From contig NZ_CP021059.1 of the NCBI RefSeq assembly GCF_002119805.1, forward strand, positions 1,798,001-1,862,000: a stretch of DNA of 64,000 bases, given 5' to 3'. Origin of the DNA: Macrococcoides canis. Lineage in GTDB: Bacteria; Bacillota; Bacilli; Staphylococcales; Staphylococcaceae. The notes beneath the pieces are model-generated. The model made no database searches. It worked only from the letters and a program-made list of their open reading frames with translations, and had not been told where the DNA came from. Made by a program: the position numbers and the translations under genes. Below, piece by piece: positions 18,333-27,902 of this stretch (position 1 is the stretch's first letter; each line of letters starts with the position of its first letter).

Positions 18333-18947
18333 ATGATAGCAACAGACATACAGGAAAAATTACTGACACGCCGTGCAGTGAAACAATATGATCCAGCGTT
18401 CAAACTTTCTCAAGAAGAAATACTGGACTTACTCGACGCTGCAAATAAAGCACCGTCAGCATGGAACCTTCAGCATTGGAAGTTTATGGTCGTACACTCA
18501 GACGAAAGTAAACAGAAATTACTTCCTATCGCCTTTAACCAGCAACAAATCGTGGATGCAAGTGCCGTTATCGTAATATTAGGAGACAAGGAAGCGAATA
18601 AGAATATCGATGAAATATGTGCACCGGATATCGAAAAAGGCCGCATGACTGAAGAGATTAAAGAACGTCTCGCAAGTCAGGTGAACAATGTGTATCAAAA
18701 TGAGCATTATGCTTATGAGGCAGCAGTAATGAACTCTACATTCCCAGCAATGCAGATAATGAATTTCGCAACATTACGTGATCTCGGTACATGTGCTATC
18801 GGTGGATTCAACCGTACACAGTTAATCGAATCATTCAACATCGACGAACGCTATGTTCCTACGATGCTGATCACTGTAGGGAAGTCTATTAAGACACCAC
18901 GTGAAACAGATAGAAGAGATGTACAGACAATTACGGAATTTCATTAA
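18333..18947 (+). CDS. Nitroreductase family protein
   Basis: A 204-residue FMN-dependent oxidoreductase of the nitroreductase fold. RRAVKQYD near the N-terminus supplies FMN-phosphate contacts and APSAWNLQHWKF is the usual second FMN-binding stretch; GTCAIGGF lies in the C-terminal part. Such enzymes reduce nitro compounds or quinones with NAD(P)H in the cytoplasm. AGGAGG precedes the ATG. The gene ends at a terminator followed by a repeat array that separates it from the convergent ppk. Confidence 0.88.
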   Translation: MIATDIQEKLLTRRAVKQYDPAFKLSQEEILDLLDAANKAPSAWNLQHWKFMVVHSDESKQKLLPIAFNQQQIVDASAVIVILGDKEANKNIDEICAPDIEKGRMTEEIKERLASQVNNVYQNEHYAYEAAVMNSTFPAMQIMNFATLRDLGTCAIGGFNRTQLIESFNIDERYVPTMLITVGKSIKTPRETDRRDVQTITEFH

Positions 18948-18953
18948 TCAAAT

Positions 18954-18997
18954 GAAAAAGAGAGGCTAAGACATATGTCCTGGTCTCTCTCTTTTTT
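18954..18997 (+). terminator. Terminator of the nitroreductase gene
   Basis: AAAAGAGAG pairs with CTCTCTCTTTT around an inner GACATATGTC palindrome, ending in six T that run into the conserved repeat end motif. Confidence 0.78.
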
Positions 18998-19381
18998 CGT
19001 GTCTAAACGCTCGTGTCACGACCCATTGACGGTGTTCCACGAGCAGACACTTCGAAAAATCAAAAAGGCGGTTGGAAACAAAAACCATTTCCTTCCGCCT
19101 TTTCATGATTTTTTTCGTGTCTAAACGCTCGTGTCACGACCTTTTATTGACGGCGTTCCACGAACAGACACTTCGAAAAATCAAAAAGGCGGTTGGAAAC
19201 AAAAACCATTTCCTTCCGCCTTTTCATGATTTTTTTCGTGTCTAAACGCTCGTGTCACGACCTTTTATTGACGGCGTTGCAGAAGTTGCCACTACGACAA
19301 AACCGGATCGATGCAGAAAACAAAGAACATTTTCTTTGCATCGTTCCGGTTTTGCTTGTGGCAGGACACTTCTGTCACGAC
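18993..19381. repeat. Modular long-hairpin repeat array 2 (partial A, A, A, B)
   Basis: This 390-base stretch between the convergent nitroreductase and ppk genes contains no gene. It repeats the modules of 3130-3398 in inverted order and orientation: a partial end motif (18993-19022), two nearly identical A units (about 19025-19141 and 19146-19262) and a B unit (about 19266-19381). Units A share the inner AAAAAGGCGG/CCGCCTTTT stem and units end CGTGTCTAAACGCTCG then TGTCACGAC. The B unit touches the ppk stop. Short frames read through it are shadows of the repeat. Confidence 0.87.
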
Positions 19382-19383
19382 CT

Positions 19384-21561
19384 TTAGTTACGTTTTAGTT
19401 TGTTCTTCACAAATCCTAATACTTTCGCACGTTTACTCATCATCGGTTTATGTACGATTTCTTTCGGTTTGATCAATGAACGTTTAAATTCCTCTGCTCG
19501 ATACATCAATTCATCTTGTGAATTAATCGCACGTGCATCATTTCTTACATAATGATAGATACCATTTGAATCCTGTTCACGTGCTTTTTGATTATCTTCT
19601 AACTGCAGATTTAATATATCCTTCAACTCTTCTACAATCTTATTATCGATAATCGGGAATAAGATTTCTACACGTTTAATCATATTACGTGTCATCATAT
19701 CTGCTGATGATAAGTACATCTTCTCTTCTCCGTTATGATAGAAGTAATAGATTCTTGAATGCTCAAGGAATCGTCCTACAATGCTGATGACACGAATATT
19801 TTCACTTACTCCAGGAATTCCTGGTTTCAAGCAGCATATCCCTCGAATAATCAGTTTTACTTGAACACCGGCGTTACTCGCTTCATACAGCTTCTTAATT
19901 ACCGTCTTATCTGTTAACGAGTTCATCTTCGCGATGATCAGTCCATTGCCATACTGTTTCTGACACTCGATTTCCTGATTGATATGTTCAATAAATTCAT
20001 CACGAATCTCAAATGGTGCAACATGCAGTCGCTTATACGTCGGTTTCTCAGAATACCCGCTTAAATAGTTGAAGAAGTTCATCGCATCTTCGCCAATTTC
20101 TTTATTCGTTGTGATGATACCCATATCTGTATAGATCTTCGCTGTCTTATCATTGTAGTTTCCTGTACCTAAGTGTACGTAAGGAACGATTTCATCATTC
20201 ACTTTCTTAACGACTAACGTAATCTTACTATGTGTCTTTAAGTGCGTCATACCGTAAATAACGTGACATCCCGCTTCTTCAAGCATGCGCGCCCAGTGTA
20301 CGTTGTTTTCTTCGTCAAAGCGTGCTTTCAGTTCAACAAGTACTGTAACTTGTTTCCCCGCTTCAGCTGCATTCTTAAGTGCATCGATTATCGGAGAATC
20401 ACTTGATACACGGTATAATGTCTGTTTAATTGCAAGTGTATTTGGATCTTCTGATGCATCTTTTATAAAATCAACGATCGGCTGGAATGACTCATATGGG
20501 TGATGAAAGAATACATCACGCTTTAATGCTTCAGCATAAAGATTGCCGTCCCCAAGATATTTCGGTGGACATGGTTCAAATGGCTTGAAGGCAAGTTGCG
20601 GATAACGTTTCTCTATCATTCCTGATAGCTGGAACAACATCGTTAAATCTAACGGTCCTTCAAGCTTGTATACATCACGGTCTTCAATCTCAAGTTCATC
20701 CTTCAGGAATGACGCATTGATCGAAGCATCGTGTCGCGTATCAATTTCAAGACGCACTGCTGCACCACTTTTACGTTTCTTAAGAAACTTCTCTATTTCA
20801 ATCAGCAGATCCTCTGCACCATCTTCATGAATCGTTAAATCTGCGTTACGTGTAATACGGAAAGTAAATGTACGCGTTACTTGATAGCCGTGGAACAACT
20901 TATCGATAAAATGTGTGATGATATCTTCCAGTAAGACATATACTGTTTTTTCACCATTCGTTAATTCAATAATTCGATTAAGTAAAGCTGGAATCTGGAC
21001 GATCGCTGATTTCTTTTCGCCAGCATCCGTTACTACATCTACAAATATATTCAGTGATTTATTAGATAACTTCGGAAACGGTCTGTACGCATCTATACCA
21101 AGCGGTGTTAATGTCGGAAGAATCTCGAAGTTAAACTTCTTTTCAACGATTCTATAATTTTCTGGTGATAATTCATCGACCGATTTGAAGTATACGTTAT
21201 ATCCTTCTAGATCACGAATTAACGCATGATATTGATCATATTGCATCTTCACGTTATCTCTATTTGCCTTATCAATCGCAATCAGCTGTTCTGTCGGTGT
21301 CATCTGTGTCTTATTCTCAGGTTCGCTGAATCCCATCGTTACTTGATCTTTCAGACCTCCAACACGAACCATAAAAAATTCATCTAAGTTTGAACTGGCG
21401 ATCGCTAAAAACTTAATGCGCTCTAGTAATGGATTCTTCTGGTCAAACGCCTCTTCTATAACTCTACGGTTAAATCCAACCCAGCTCACTTCGCGATTAT
21501 TATAATATGCTTTATTTCCTAAATCTATATTCTGATTCATCATCATCACATCCACTTTCAT
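19384..21561 (-). CDS. ppk1: Polyphosphate kinase 1
   Basis: A 725-residue membrane-associated or cytosolic enzyme that makes polyphosphate from ATP. The usual four-domain order is seen: N-terminal helical domain with [13 protein letters not shown], head domain, and two phospholipase-D-like C-terminal domains with histidine motifs (TLYR then [37 protein letters not shown]). The start is uncertain: ATG 21561 is first, but GTGGATG lies ahead of three tandem ATGs at 21546, 21543 and 21540. It follows ppx by 34 bases, so synthesis and breakdown of polyphosphate are encoded together. Confidence 0.95.
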   Translation of the reverse strand: MKVDVMMMNQNIDLGNKAYYNNREVSWVGFNRRVIEEAFDQKNPLLERIKFLAIASSNLDEFFMVRVGGLKDQVTMGFSEPENKTQMTPTEQLIAIDKANRDNVKMQYDQYHALIRDLEGYNVYFKSVDELSPENYRIVEKKFNFEILPTLTPLGIDAYRPFPKLSNKSLNIFVDVVTDAGEKKSAIVQIPALLNRIIELTNGEKTVYVLLEDIITHFIDKLFHGYQVTRTFTFRITRNADLTIHEDGAEDLLIEIEKFLKKRKSGAAVRLEIDTRHDASINASFLKDELEIEDRDVYKLEGPLDLTMLFQLSGMIEKRYPQLAFKPFEPCPPKYLGDGNLYAEALKRDVFFHHPYESFQPIVDFIKDASEDPNTLAIKQTLYRVSSDSPIIDALKNAAEAGKQVTVLVELKARFDEENNVHWARMLEEAGCHVIYGMTHLKTHSKITLVVKKVNDEIVPYVHLGTGNYNDKTAKIYTDMGIITTNKEIGEDAMNFFNYLSGYSEKPTYKRLHVAPFEIRDEFIEHINQEIECQKQYGNGLIIAKMNSLTDKTVIKKLYEASNAGVQVKLIIRGICCLKPGIPGVSENIRVISIVGRFLEHSRIYYFYHNGEEKMYLSSADMMTRNMIKRVEILFPIIDNKIVEELKDILNLQLEDNQKAREQDSNGIYHYVRNDARAINSQDELMYRAEEFKRSLIKPKEIVHKPMMSKRAKVLGFVKNKLKRN

Positions 21562-21595
21562 GTTTTCATAATTCTGCCTATTCTACTATACCGAA

Positions 21596-23128
21596 TTAAT
21601 GTAAAGCTTTTGTAAATATGAGGTTAATTTTAGATTTAATGATTTTTTCGATGTGTTTCTTCTGTCTCTCTGCCTGATACTCTTCAGCTATTGGATCTCC
21701 GTTGTATTCGATGACTAAATCATATTTATCGTCCTTCTTCTCAAAATAAAGTGCTTCAACGATATTCGTATTGCTGATATTTAATGCATATGAAAACTTC
21801 AGGATGCTGCCTAGCATCTGGATAACATCTTTTTCATCATTGTTAAACCATTTCGTTTCATCTTCATAGAACTTCAGTAAAGATTTATTCTTATAGCTGG
21901 CAAGTAATGCGAGTTTAACACGATTCTTATGGCTGATGCCATTTAGACTTGAATTAGAGAGAATGTAATACGTATGCTGACTCGCTGCATCAGAATCGAT
22001 ATAGCTTCCTAAATAATAAAGATATGCTGCATGCTTTAAGAACGTTTTGTCCTTTTTATTGCCTTTGATCAAGTCATGCTTTTCCATTTCATAATATAAC
22101 GTTTCTGCAATCATCGTACGCTGCATCGCTTCATCATGGTTGATATTATAATCACTCGCTAAGTTACGTAATGAATCCTTAAATACATTATCTTTATCAA
22201 ATGGTAATACGTATTCTTTTTCAAGAACTTTCATAATGACACCTTCACGCAATCCTTTACGAGAGAAGATGAATTCTGTCGCATCTACTTCGTCGAACAG
22301 CGTATTAAATAGCACACATGATGGTACGATAATATCTTGACGATCGCGACTCAAGCCATCCAGATCTTCAAGTTCATCTTTAGGCGTATGAATCAGCGTT
22401 TCAAATACAAGTTCAAGATCCTTCTCCTTCATTCCATATCCGTGCACACCTGCTATCGGGTACTCTGTCATCGACTGGTGAATACGCGCGATATTACGTG
22501 CAGAGCCACCAATTGCAATAATTGGACATTTACGTTTTTCAAGCCACTTCAGACTTTGCAGTTCATTCTTAATGTATTCACCCGCTGCTTTAATCGCTTC
22601 TTCATCATTATGTTCCTTGCCGTCAAAGAACAGCTTCTGTAACGTCACTACACCGAACGGGAAACTATGTGAAAATTTAAGTTCCTTGTCTTCAAAATAA
22701 GTAACTTCCGTACTTCCTCCACCGATATCAACAGTGACACCATCTTCATAGTCTAATGTGTTAATCACTGCATAGTAGCCATAGAATGCTTCTTCCTGTT
22801 CAGTAATAATGCGCACATCTATCCCTGTTTCTTCCTTGACGCGTGCGATAATCGCTTCAATATTAGCTGATTGACGTACAGCTGCTGTCGCTACTGGGTA
22901 AAGTGCATCCACTTTAAACTTATCTGCAACTTTCTGAAAACTTTGTAACGTATCACAAAGCACAGCGATTCCTTTATCCGACATCACCTTATCTGCATCT
23001 AAGTATTGATACAGTCGTGCAGGTGTCTTGATATTCTGTAATTCCTGTAATCCTGTTTCAACTGAATAATCAAAGATTACAAGTCTGATTGTGTTCGATC
23101 CAATGTCTACTAATCCAATTCTCTTCAT
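21596..23128 (-). CDS. ppx: Exopolyphosphatase / Ppx-GppA phosphatase
   Basis: A 510-residue enzyme of the ASKHA fold that removes terminal phosphate from polyphosphate (or pppGpp in related enzymes). The phosphate-binding motif IGLVDIGSNTIRLV is at residues 4-17, the catalytic acidic stretch EEAFYGYYAV near 117 and the second glycine motif TVDIGGGSTEV near 138. A C-terminal HD-like helical domain (from about residue 310) makes it the long form. It lies between fumC and ppk in one direction with short gaps (20 and 34 bases), suggesting one operon. Confidence 0.93.
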   Translation of the reverse strand: MKRIGLVDIGSNTIRLVIFDYSVETGLQELQNIKTPARLYQYLDADKVMSDKGIAVLCDTLQSFQKVADKFKVDALYPVATAAVRQSANIEAIIARVKEETGIDVRIITEQEEAFYGYYAVINTLDYEDGVTVDIGGGSTEVTYFEDKELKFSHSFPFGVVTLQKLFFDGKEHNDEEAIKAAGEYIKNELQSLKWLEKRKCPIIAIGGSARNIARIHQSMTEYPIAGVHGYGMKEKDLELVFETLIHTPKDELEDLDGLSRDRQDIIVPSCVLFNTLFDEVDATEFIFSRKGLREGVIMKVLEKEYVLPFDKDNVFKDSLRNLASDYNINHDEAMQRTMIAETLYYEMEKHDLIKGNKKDKTFLKHAAYLYYLGSYIDSDAASQHTYYILSNSSLNGISHKNRVKLALLASYKNKSLLKFYEDETKWFNNDEKDVIQMLGSILKFSYALNISNTNIVEALYFEKKDDKYDLVIEYNGDPIAEEYQAERQKKHIEKIIKSKINLIFTKALH

Positions 23129-23148
23129 AATTACCTGCCCTTTACTTC

Positions 23149-24534
23149 TTATTTCGGATGAATCATTTCCTCTGGTTTAATCCATTCGTTAAATTGTTCC
23201 TCAGTTAAATAGCCACTGTTAAGCGCAGATTCTTTTAATGTTAATCCTTCTTTATGTGCAGTCTTTGCAATGTATGCTGCTTTCTCATAACCGATATGTG
23301 GGTTAAGCGCTGTTACTAACATTAATGACTCATTTAAGTATTTAGTAATATTCTCTTCAATCGGTTCGATTCCTACCGCACAGTTATCGTTGAATGACTG
23401 CATTCCATCTGTTAATAAATAGATTGATTGTAATGTATTGTACATAATAACTGGTTTAAATACGTTAAGCTCGAAGTTCCCCTGGCTTGCCGCGATTCCA
23501 ACAGCTGCGTCATTACCCATAACTTGTACGGCAACCATCGTTAACATCTCAGACTGTGTAGGGTTTACTTTACCTGGCATAATCGACGAACCTGGTTCGT
23601 TCTCCGGAATAGAAATTTCAGCAAGACCAGCACGAGGTCCTGATGACAGCCAGCGTACGTCGTTTGCAATCTTCATTAAGTCAGCAGCTAATGCTTTAAG
23701 TGCTCCGTGAACGAATGTCACTTCATCGTGTGCAGTTAACGCATGGAATTTGTTTGGAGATGAGATGAAATCATATCCTGTCTGTTCACCGATTTGACGT
23801 GCTACGCGATCACCGAACTCTGGATGTGCGTTGATTCCAGTACCTACTGCTGTACCTCCGATTGCAAGGCTCAGTAATTCCTTCTTAGATGTATTTAATA
23901 ATTCCTCACACTTATCTAACATATAGCGCCATCCTGAAATTTCTTGTCCTAACGTTAATGGTGTCGCATCTTGTAAGTGTGTACGACCAATCTTGATAAT
24001 ATTGGCGAACTTTTCTTCTTTTTCCTTTAAAGTATTACGTAATGTATTTAAAGAAGGTAATAATTTAGCTTCTATTTCGTGGAATAATGCAACGTGCATC
24101 GCCGTCGGATACGTGTCATTAGAGCTTTGCGATTTGTTGACATCATCGTTCGGATGAACAGTTTCGTCGCTTCCAGCTTCCTTTAAATAGTTATTCGCAA
24201 CAAACGCTACAACTTCATTAACGTTCATATTACTTTGCGTACCACTTCCCGTCTGCCATACAACTAATGGGAAATGTTCATCTAATTTCCCGCTCAATAC
24301 ATCATCACACGCTTTAACGATAGCGTCACTCTTAGCTTCAGATAATTTCCCTAAGCCTTTGTTTACAATCGCAGCAGCTTTCTTTAAGTGCGCAAAGCCA
24401 TATACTACTTCAATCGGCATCTGTTCTTTACCTACTGGAAAGTTCTGCTTACTACGTTGTGTTTGTGCACCCCAGAACTTATCTGCAGGTACTTCAATTT
24501 CTCCAAATGTATCGTGTTCAATTCTAAATGACAT
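23149..24534 (-). CDS. fumC: Fumarate hydratase class II
   Basis: A 461-residue class II fumarase, a TCA-cycle enzyme converting fumarate to malate. Diagnostic stretches are [38 protein letters not shown] with the catalytic His, and the superfamily signature [13 protein letters not shown] near residue 320 with the mobile-loop Ser. Length and both ends match the family. GGGGAG precedes the ATG. It is first in a presumed fumC-ppx-ppk transcription unit. Confidence 0.97.
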   Translation of the reverse strand: MSFRIEHDTFGEIEVPADKFWGAQTQRSKQNFPVGKEQMPIEVVYGFAHLKKAAAIVNKGLGKLSEAKSDAIVKACDDVLSGKLDEHFPLVVWQTGSGTQSNMNVNEVVAFVANNYLKEAGSDETVHPNDDVNKSQSSNDTYPTAMHVALFHEIEAKLLPSLNTLRNTLKEKEEKFANIIKIGRTHLQDATPLTLGQEISGWRYMLDKCEELLNTSKKELLSLAIGGTAVGTGINAHPEFGDRVARQIGEQTGYDFISSPNKFHALTAHDEVTFVHGALKALAADLMKIANDVRWLSSGPRAGLAEISIPENEPGSSIMPGKVNPTQSEMLTMVAVQVMGNDAAVGIAASQGNFELNVFKPVIMYNTLQSIYLLTDGMQSFNDNCAVGIEPIEENITKYLNESLMLVTALNPHIGYEKAAYIAKTAHKEGLTLKESALNSGYLTEEQFNEWIKPEEMIHPK

Positions 24535-24604
24535 GTTATTCTCCCCTTATCTCTTTTATACTTATATTTTACATTAAATAACGCTTTCATTCATTAATAT
24601 TCAA

Positions 24605-24642
24605 TAAAAAAATCAGAATACACATCATGTATTCTGATTTTT
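24605..24642 (-). terminator. Terminator of the 46-residue protein gene
   Basis: AAAATCAGAATACA pairs with TGTATTCTGATTTT, a perfect 14-bp stem flanked by A- and T-runs, three bases past the small gene's stop. Confidence 0.85.
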
Positions 24643-24644
24643 CA

Positions 24645-24785
24645 TCACGCTTCGTCATCTTGATTTTCCTCATGAGCTTCGGCGTTCTGTTCGGATATTT
24701 GTTCCATCTCTTTACCGAGCTCTACAACATCGTCAAAGTTTGTAACCATTTCGTTCTCTTGGTCTTCATAGCGATGAGTTGACAT
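24645..24785 (-). CDS. Small acidic hypothetical protein (46 residues)
   Basis: A short frame starts at ATG 24785 after AAAGGGGTG and ends TGA at 24645. It encodes a 46-residue, strongly acidic, helical protein beginning MSTHRYEDQENE and containing NFDDVVELGKEMEQISE, with an AEAHEENQDDEA tail. It resembles small conserved staphylococcal proteins of unknown function. The strong ribosome binding site, separate terminator and coherent composition support a real gene. It has no cysteines or hydrophobic segment. Confidence 0.75.
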   Translation of the reverse strand: MSTHRYEDQENEMVTNFDDVVELGKEMEQISEQNAEAHEENQDDEA

Positions 24786-24863
24786 AATTTAACACCCCTT
24801 TAACTAAAAGTTAACATTTGTTAACTATAATATAAATGACACTAAACGATAAGGAGAATCCTC

Positions 24864-25751
24864 ATGCAATTCATCGTAAGAACCCCCTCACAACAAGTCT
24901 ACAGCTTTATGCACCTGAAACACAGATATCATTTCAATGACACCAATGTACGCGACCTTGAAAAGAAGGAACTCGGCTATATCGGTGAAGTAATAGCTGA
25001 TGAATTGATACATGCACACTTCGGTAATGACGCATGTATTTATTTAACTGATTTAAACTATATTATTAATTATACCCAAGTTCAGATCGATTCTATCTTA
25101 ATTATCGAAAATACTTTGTATATTTTTGAAGTGAAGTACTTTAACTTTGATTTGACGTATGATGGTGAACTTTATTATCTTGCTAACGGTGAAGTTCTTC
25201 ATTCCTTGAATAATCAGCTCGAGAAGATTAAGAAGCTCATGCGTTCAGTATTTGAATATAAAGTCGATGACATTATTGTAAAGCCGTTTTTTACGAATAA
25301 GGATCAGAAGATTTATGCTAAGCATGCTGATCATTATTTAACGATGCACAATTATAAAGCATTCTTTAATTCTATTGAGAAGCCAAAATTTTATAATCAG
25401 GCCGTATCTGCCGAATTGATTCAAATGAGAAAACCGAATGACTTTGATAAACCGTTAGAAATACGATATCACGAAGTTGAGAAAGGAACATACTGTCCAG
25501 ATTGTTTTCACAAATTAGAGAAATCGTCGGAAAGAAAATATCAATGCACACAGTGCGATAAAATATTTACAAGTCGAATGATTATTGAACAGAGTTTTAA
25601 AGATTTGCCGATATTGTTTCCGAATATCGTGATTACAACACCATTATTATATGACTGGTTCGGTGGTCAGATGAGTGATCGCAATTTAAGAAGATATTTG
25701 AAGATGCACAAGACTGAGCACCCGTTTAAGTTACTTCATAAGAAAAAGTAA
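24864..25751 (+). CDS. NERD domain protein with zinc ribbon
   Basis: A 295-residue protein. Its N-terminal half is a NERD (nuclease-related) domain: GYIGEVIADELI, then VQIDSILIIENTLYIFEVK, with the Asp and Glu-x-Lys residues of the restriction-endonuclease-like core. A C-terminal zinc ribbon (about residues 215-240, C-P-D-C then C-T-Q-C) follows. Such proteins are often linked to nucleic acid processing but have no firm role. AAGGAG precedes the ATG. It converges on the isomerase-like gene across the 41-bp repeat array. Confidence 0.85.
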   Translation: MQFIVRTPSQQVYSFMHLKHRYHFNDTNVRDLEKKELGYIGEVIADELIHAHFGNDACIYLTDLNYIINYTQVQIDSILIIENTLYIFEVKYFNFDLTYDGELYYLANGEVLHSLNNQLEKIKKLMRSVFEYKVDDIIVKPFFTNKDQKIYAKHADHYLTMHNYKAFFNSIEKPKFYNQAVSAELIQMRKPNDFDKPLEIRYHEVEKGTYCPDCFHKLEKSSERKYQCTQCDKIFTSRMIIEQSFKDLPILFPNIVITTPLLYDWFGGQMSDRNLRRYLKMHKTEHPFKLLHKKK

Positions 25752-25756
25752 TTGCT

Positions 25757-26165
25757 GAGTGGCCGGGCGGCGGACACTCAGCACCCTTTTTATTCGCGAG
25801 TGGCCGATTGGCGGACACTCAGCACCCTTTTTATTCGCGAGTGGCCGATTGGCGGACACTCAGCACCCTTTTTATTCGCGAGTGGCCGATTGGCGGACAT
25901 TCGATACTCTTTTTATTCGCGAGTGGCCGGGCGGCGGACATTCAGCACTCTTTTTATTCGCGAGTGGCCGGTCGGCGGACATTCAGCACCCTTTTTATTC
26001 GCGAGTGGCCGGGCGGCGGACACTCGGCACCCTTTTTATTCGCGAGTGGCCGGGCGCGGACACTCGGCACTCTTTTTATTCGCGAGTGGCCGGGCGGCGG
26101 ACACTCGGCACTCTTTTTATTCGCGAGTGGCCGATTGGCGGACACTCAGCACCCTTTTTGCCGGT
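25757..26165. repeat. Tandem array of ten 41-bp hairpin repeats
   Basis: Ten units begin at 25757, 25798, 25839, 25880, 25921, 25962, 26003, 26044, 26084 and 26125; one unit is 40 bp by loss of a G. Each reads GAGTGGCCG, a variable GC-rich centre (GGCGG or ATTGG), CGGACACTC, AGCACC or a near variant, then CTTTTTATTCGC. GAGTG/CACTC and CCG/CGG form an imperfect hairpin followed by five T, like a weak terminator. Because 41 is not a multiple of 3, several frames stay open with a 41-residue period; I do not regard these as genes. The GC-rich units contrast with AT-rich neighbours. Confidence 0.93.
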
Positions 26166-26204
26166 ATCCGGACACTCAAATCCATGCTCCCCCACATCAT
26201 CAAA

Positions 26205-26232
26205 CAAAAAAAGACCCTCATCCGGGGTCTTT
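26205..26232 (-). terminator. Terminator of the isomerase-like gene
   Basis: AAAGACCC pairs with GGGTCTTT around a 7-base loop, with a T-run on the minus strand, just past the stop. Confidence 0.83.
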
Positions 26233-26239
26233 ACTTCAA

Positions 26240-26851
26240 TTAGCTATACATTTGATAGAAGTACTCACGCACATCTTCAGGTAAGCCTTGTGCTGCGTCT
26301 TTATCCATAATAACGTTCACCATACGATGCGTCTTTAAGTTCGCTGCTTCGAAACGGCCTCCCGCTTCAGTCTTATAAATATTGCGTACTGTATCCGCTT
26401 TTTCGTGTCCTGTTAATAATAGAACGATTTCACGTGCGGCACGTAATCCTTTATCATCATCTTGATCAATGTCTTTATAACCGACTGCTCCGCTACTTGC
26501 TACTGATGCAAATAATGTCGTCAGTTTGCCTTTATTTTCTTTAGTCTTAGCTTTTTCATTGATTAATGACATGATATTACCTTTACCTGCATTGTGATAC
26601 TGGCTTTCAACAGCACCAATATTCAAGTACTCTGATTTCTTCTTATCATAATCAAAGATGTGAATCTGGCTCATATCTACTGGTGTCTTTGCAACGTCCG
26701 CAGAAAGTTCTGCGAGTACAGCATCCGCCTCATTTCCTAATGCTGTTGCAATAATAGAAGTTGGATTATTGTTCATCTGTTTACGGAATATATCTGCTAC
26801 ATAGTTTGCTGCTGTTGATTTATCTTCAAATACTTTAAAGTTCATTGCCAT
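26240..26851 (-). CDS. NagB/RpiA-fold sugar-phosphate isomerase-like protein
   Basis: A 203-residue protein similar in layout to glucosamine-6-phosphate isomerases and 6-phosphogluconolactonases: an N-terminal NYVADIFRKQM helix, ATALGNEADAVLAEL, then a central HIFDYDKK, where enzymes of the family usually carry a D-E pair after the corresponding strand. The missing Glu makes catalysis uncertain. Staphylococci carry proteins annotated this way. AGGAGG eight bases upstream fixes the start at 26851. Function is unproven. Confidence 0.7.
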   Translation of the reverse strand: MAMNFKVFEDKSTAANYVADIFRKQMNNNPTSIIATALGNEADAVLAELSADVAKTPVDMSQIHIFDYDKKKSEYLNIGAVESQYHNAGKGNIMSLINEKAKTKENKGKLTTLFASVASSGAVGYKDIDQDDDKGLRAAREIVLLLTGHEKADTVRNIYKTEAGGRFEAANLKTHRMVNVIMDKDAAQGLPEDVREYFYQMYS

Positions 26852-27023
26852 GATGTTTTCCTCCTAATTGATCTCTTTTTTATTATACATGATTACTTTT
26901 ACTCTTACCCTAAAATTAGCATACATAACCTTATAATTTATAAAGTGCTCTTAGAAATATTGTTTAAATTATTCACACTTTAGGTTATAATGTGTATATT
27001 AATGTTATTTAGGGGGAGTACCA

Positions 27024-27131
27024 ATGAATACTTTATTAATCGGTGTGGTATGTATCGCGTTCTTAACTGCCATCTTAACAGCTGGCCGTGAATCTAGTTA
27101 CGGTTTAAAAGAAGAAGATCTAGACAAGTAA
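27024..27131 (+). CDS. Small membrane protein (35 residues)
   Basis: A short frame begins ATG at 27024 after AGGGGGAG and ends TAA at 27131. The 35-residue product has one hydrophobic helix (about residues 2-20, LLIGVVCIAFLTAILTAG) and a charged tail RESSYGLKEEDLDK. A strong terminator follows at once. It has the look of the small single-span proteins common in staphylococci; function unknown. TATAAT is seen about 35 bases upstream as a possible -10. Confidence 0.72.
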   Translation: MNTLLIGVVCIAFLTAILTAGRESSYGLKEEDLDK

Positions 27132-27155
27132 AAAGCAGCCGCGGCTGCTTTTTTT
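27131..27155. terminator. Bidirectional terminator
   Basis: AAAAGCAGCC and GGCTGCTTTT form a stem around a short CG centre, with A- and T-runs on both strands. It serves the 35-residue protein gene and the convergent nitroreductase gene. Confidence 0.87.
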
Positions 27156-27888
27156 ATTGCTTTAAAAATCCTTTTGACTTTAATACCGCATCAACGTCAA
27201 GTCTCGGTTTACCTTTGAGCATACCGATTACTTGTGCACTCCAGGCGTCATCTCTCTCACCGTTCGTTCTTTCTTTGTAATATGCACTCACGCGGGCATC
27301 ATAATCTTTATAATCGTTGAAATCAAATGGCTGATATTCGTTTTCATGATAAACAACGTCAAATGGCAGACGTTCTTTCTGACTACCTTCCTGATCTGGT
27401 ACACCTGCGACCATCCCAAATAACGGATACGTATATTCTGGTAAGTTCAGCAGTTCGCTGACACGTGCGATATCGTTTCTTAATGAACCGATATAACATA
27501 TCCCTAATCCCATACTTTCTGCTGCTACCGCCATATTCTGAGCTGCAAGTGCGGCATCCACCGTACCTACAATTAGCGATTCCGTTGTTCCAAAGTAATC
27601 ATCGACATTCGTATTAAAATGATGTCCAAGATGATGATGACGATTAAAGTCTACGACAAACACAAATAGATGACCATTATGCTCAACATAGCTCTGAGTG
27701 CTGACTGCTCTTAACTGTGCCTTCAGCTCACTGTCTGTCACCCCTATAATTGAGTAGCTTTGAACGTAGCTTGAAGTTGATGCATGCTGTGCTGCAGTGA
27801 CCAATGTCTTAATCTGTTCTTGTGTCAAAGGTTCGTCCTTAAACTTACGTATAGAACGATGATTGAGTAGTAAATCGATTGTATCCAT
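27154..27888 (-). CDS. nfrA: NADPH-dependent FMN nitroreductase (NfrA/NfsA type)
   Basis: A 244-residue flavoprotein of the oxygen-insensitive nitroreductase group with the NfrA/NfsA layout: NHRSIRKFKDEPL at the N-terminus (FMN phosphate contacts), HASTSSYVQSYSII, and GICYIGSLRND near residue 130. A C-terminal excursion (ERLPFDVVYHENEY...) distinguishes the A type. It reduces nitro compounds, quinones or FMN using NADPH. GGAGG precedes the ATG. It follows trmL in the same direction with a 14-base gap. Confidence 0.88.
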   Translation of the reverse strand: MDTIDLLLNHRSIRKFKDEPLTQEQIKTLVTAAQHASTSSYVQSYSIIGVTDSELKAQLRAVSTQSYVEHNGHLFVFVVDFNRHHHLGHHFNTNVDDYFGTTESLIVGTVDAALAAQNMAVAAESMGLGICYIGSLRNDIARVSELLNLPEYTYPLFGMVAGVPDQEGSQKERLPFDVVYHENEYQPFDFNDYKDYDARVSAYYKERTNGERDDAWSAQVIGMLKGKPRLDVDAVLKSKGFLKQ

Positions 27889-27902
27889 AGTACACCTCCG
27901 AA

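Noticed and set aside
25757-26165. CRISPR array
   Set aside because: The 41-bp units are directly adjacent and nearly identical over their whole length; there are no unique spacers and no cas genes in the window.
25752-26310. Three overlapping plus-strand frames and a minus-strand frame with 41-residue periodic sequence
   Set aside because: They are produced by the 41-bp repeat, whose length is not a multiple of 3, so several frames stay open with the same pattern. There is no ribosome binding site with a suitable start and no conserved domain.
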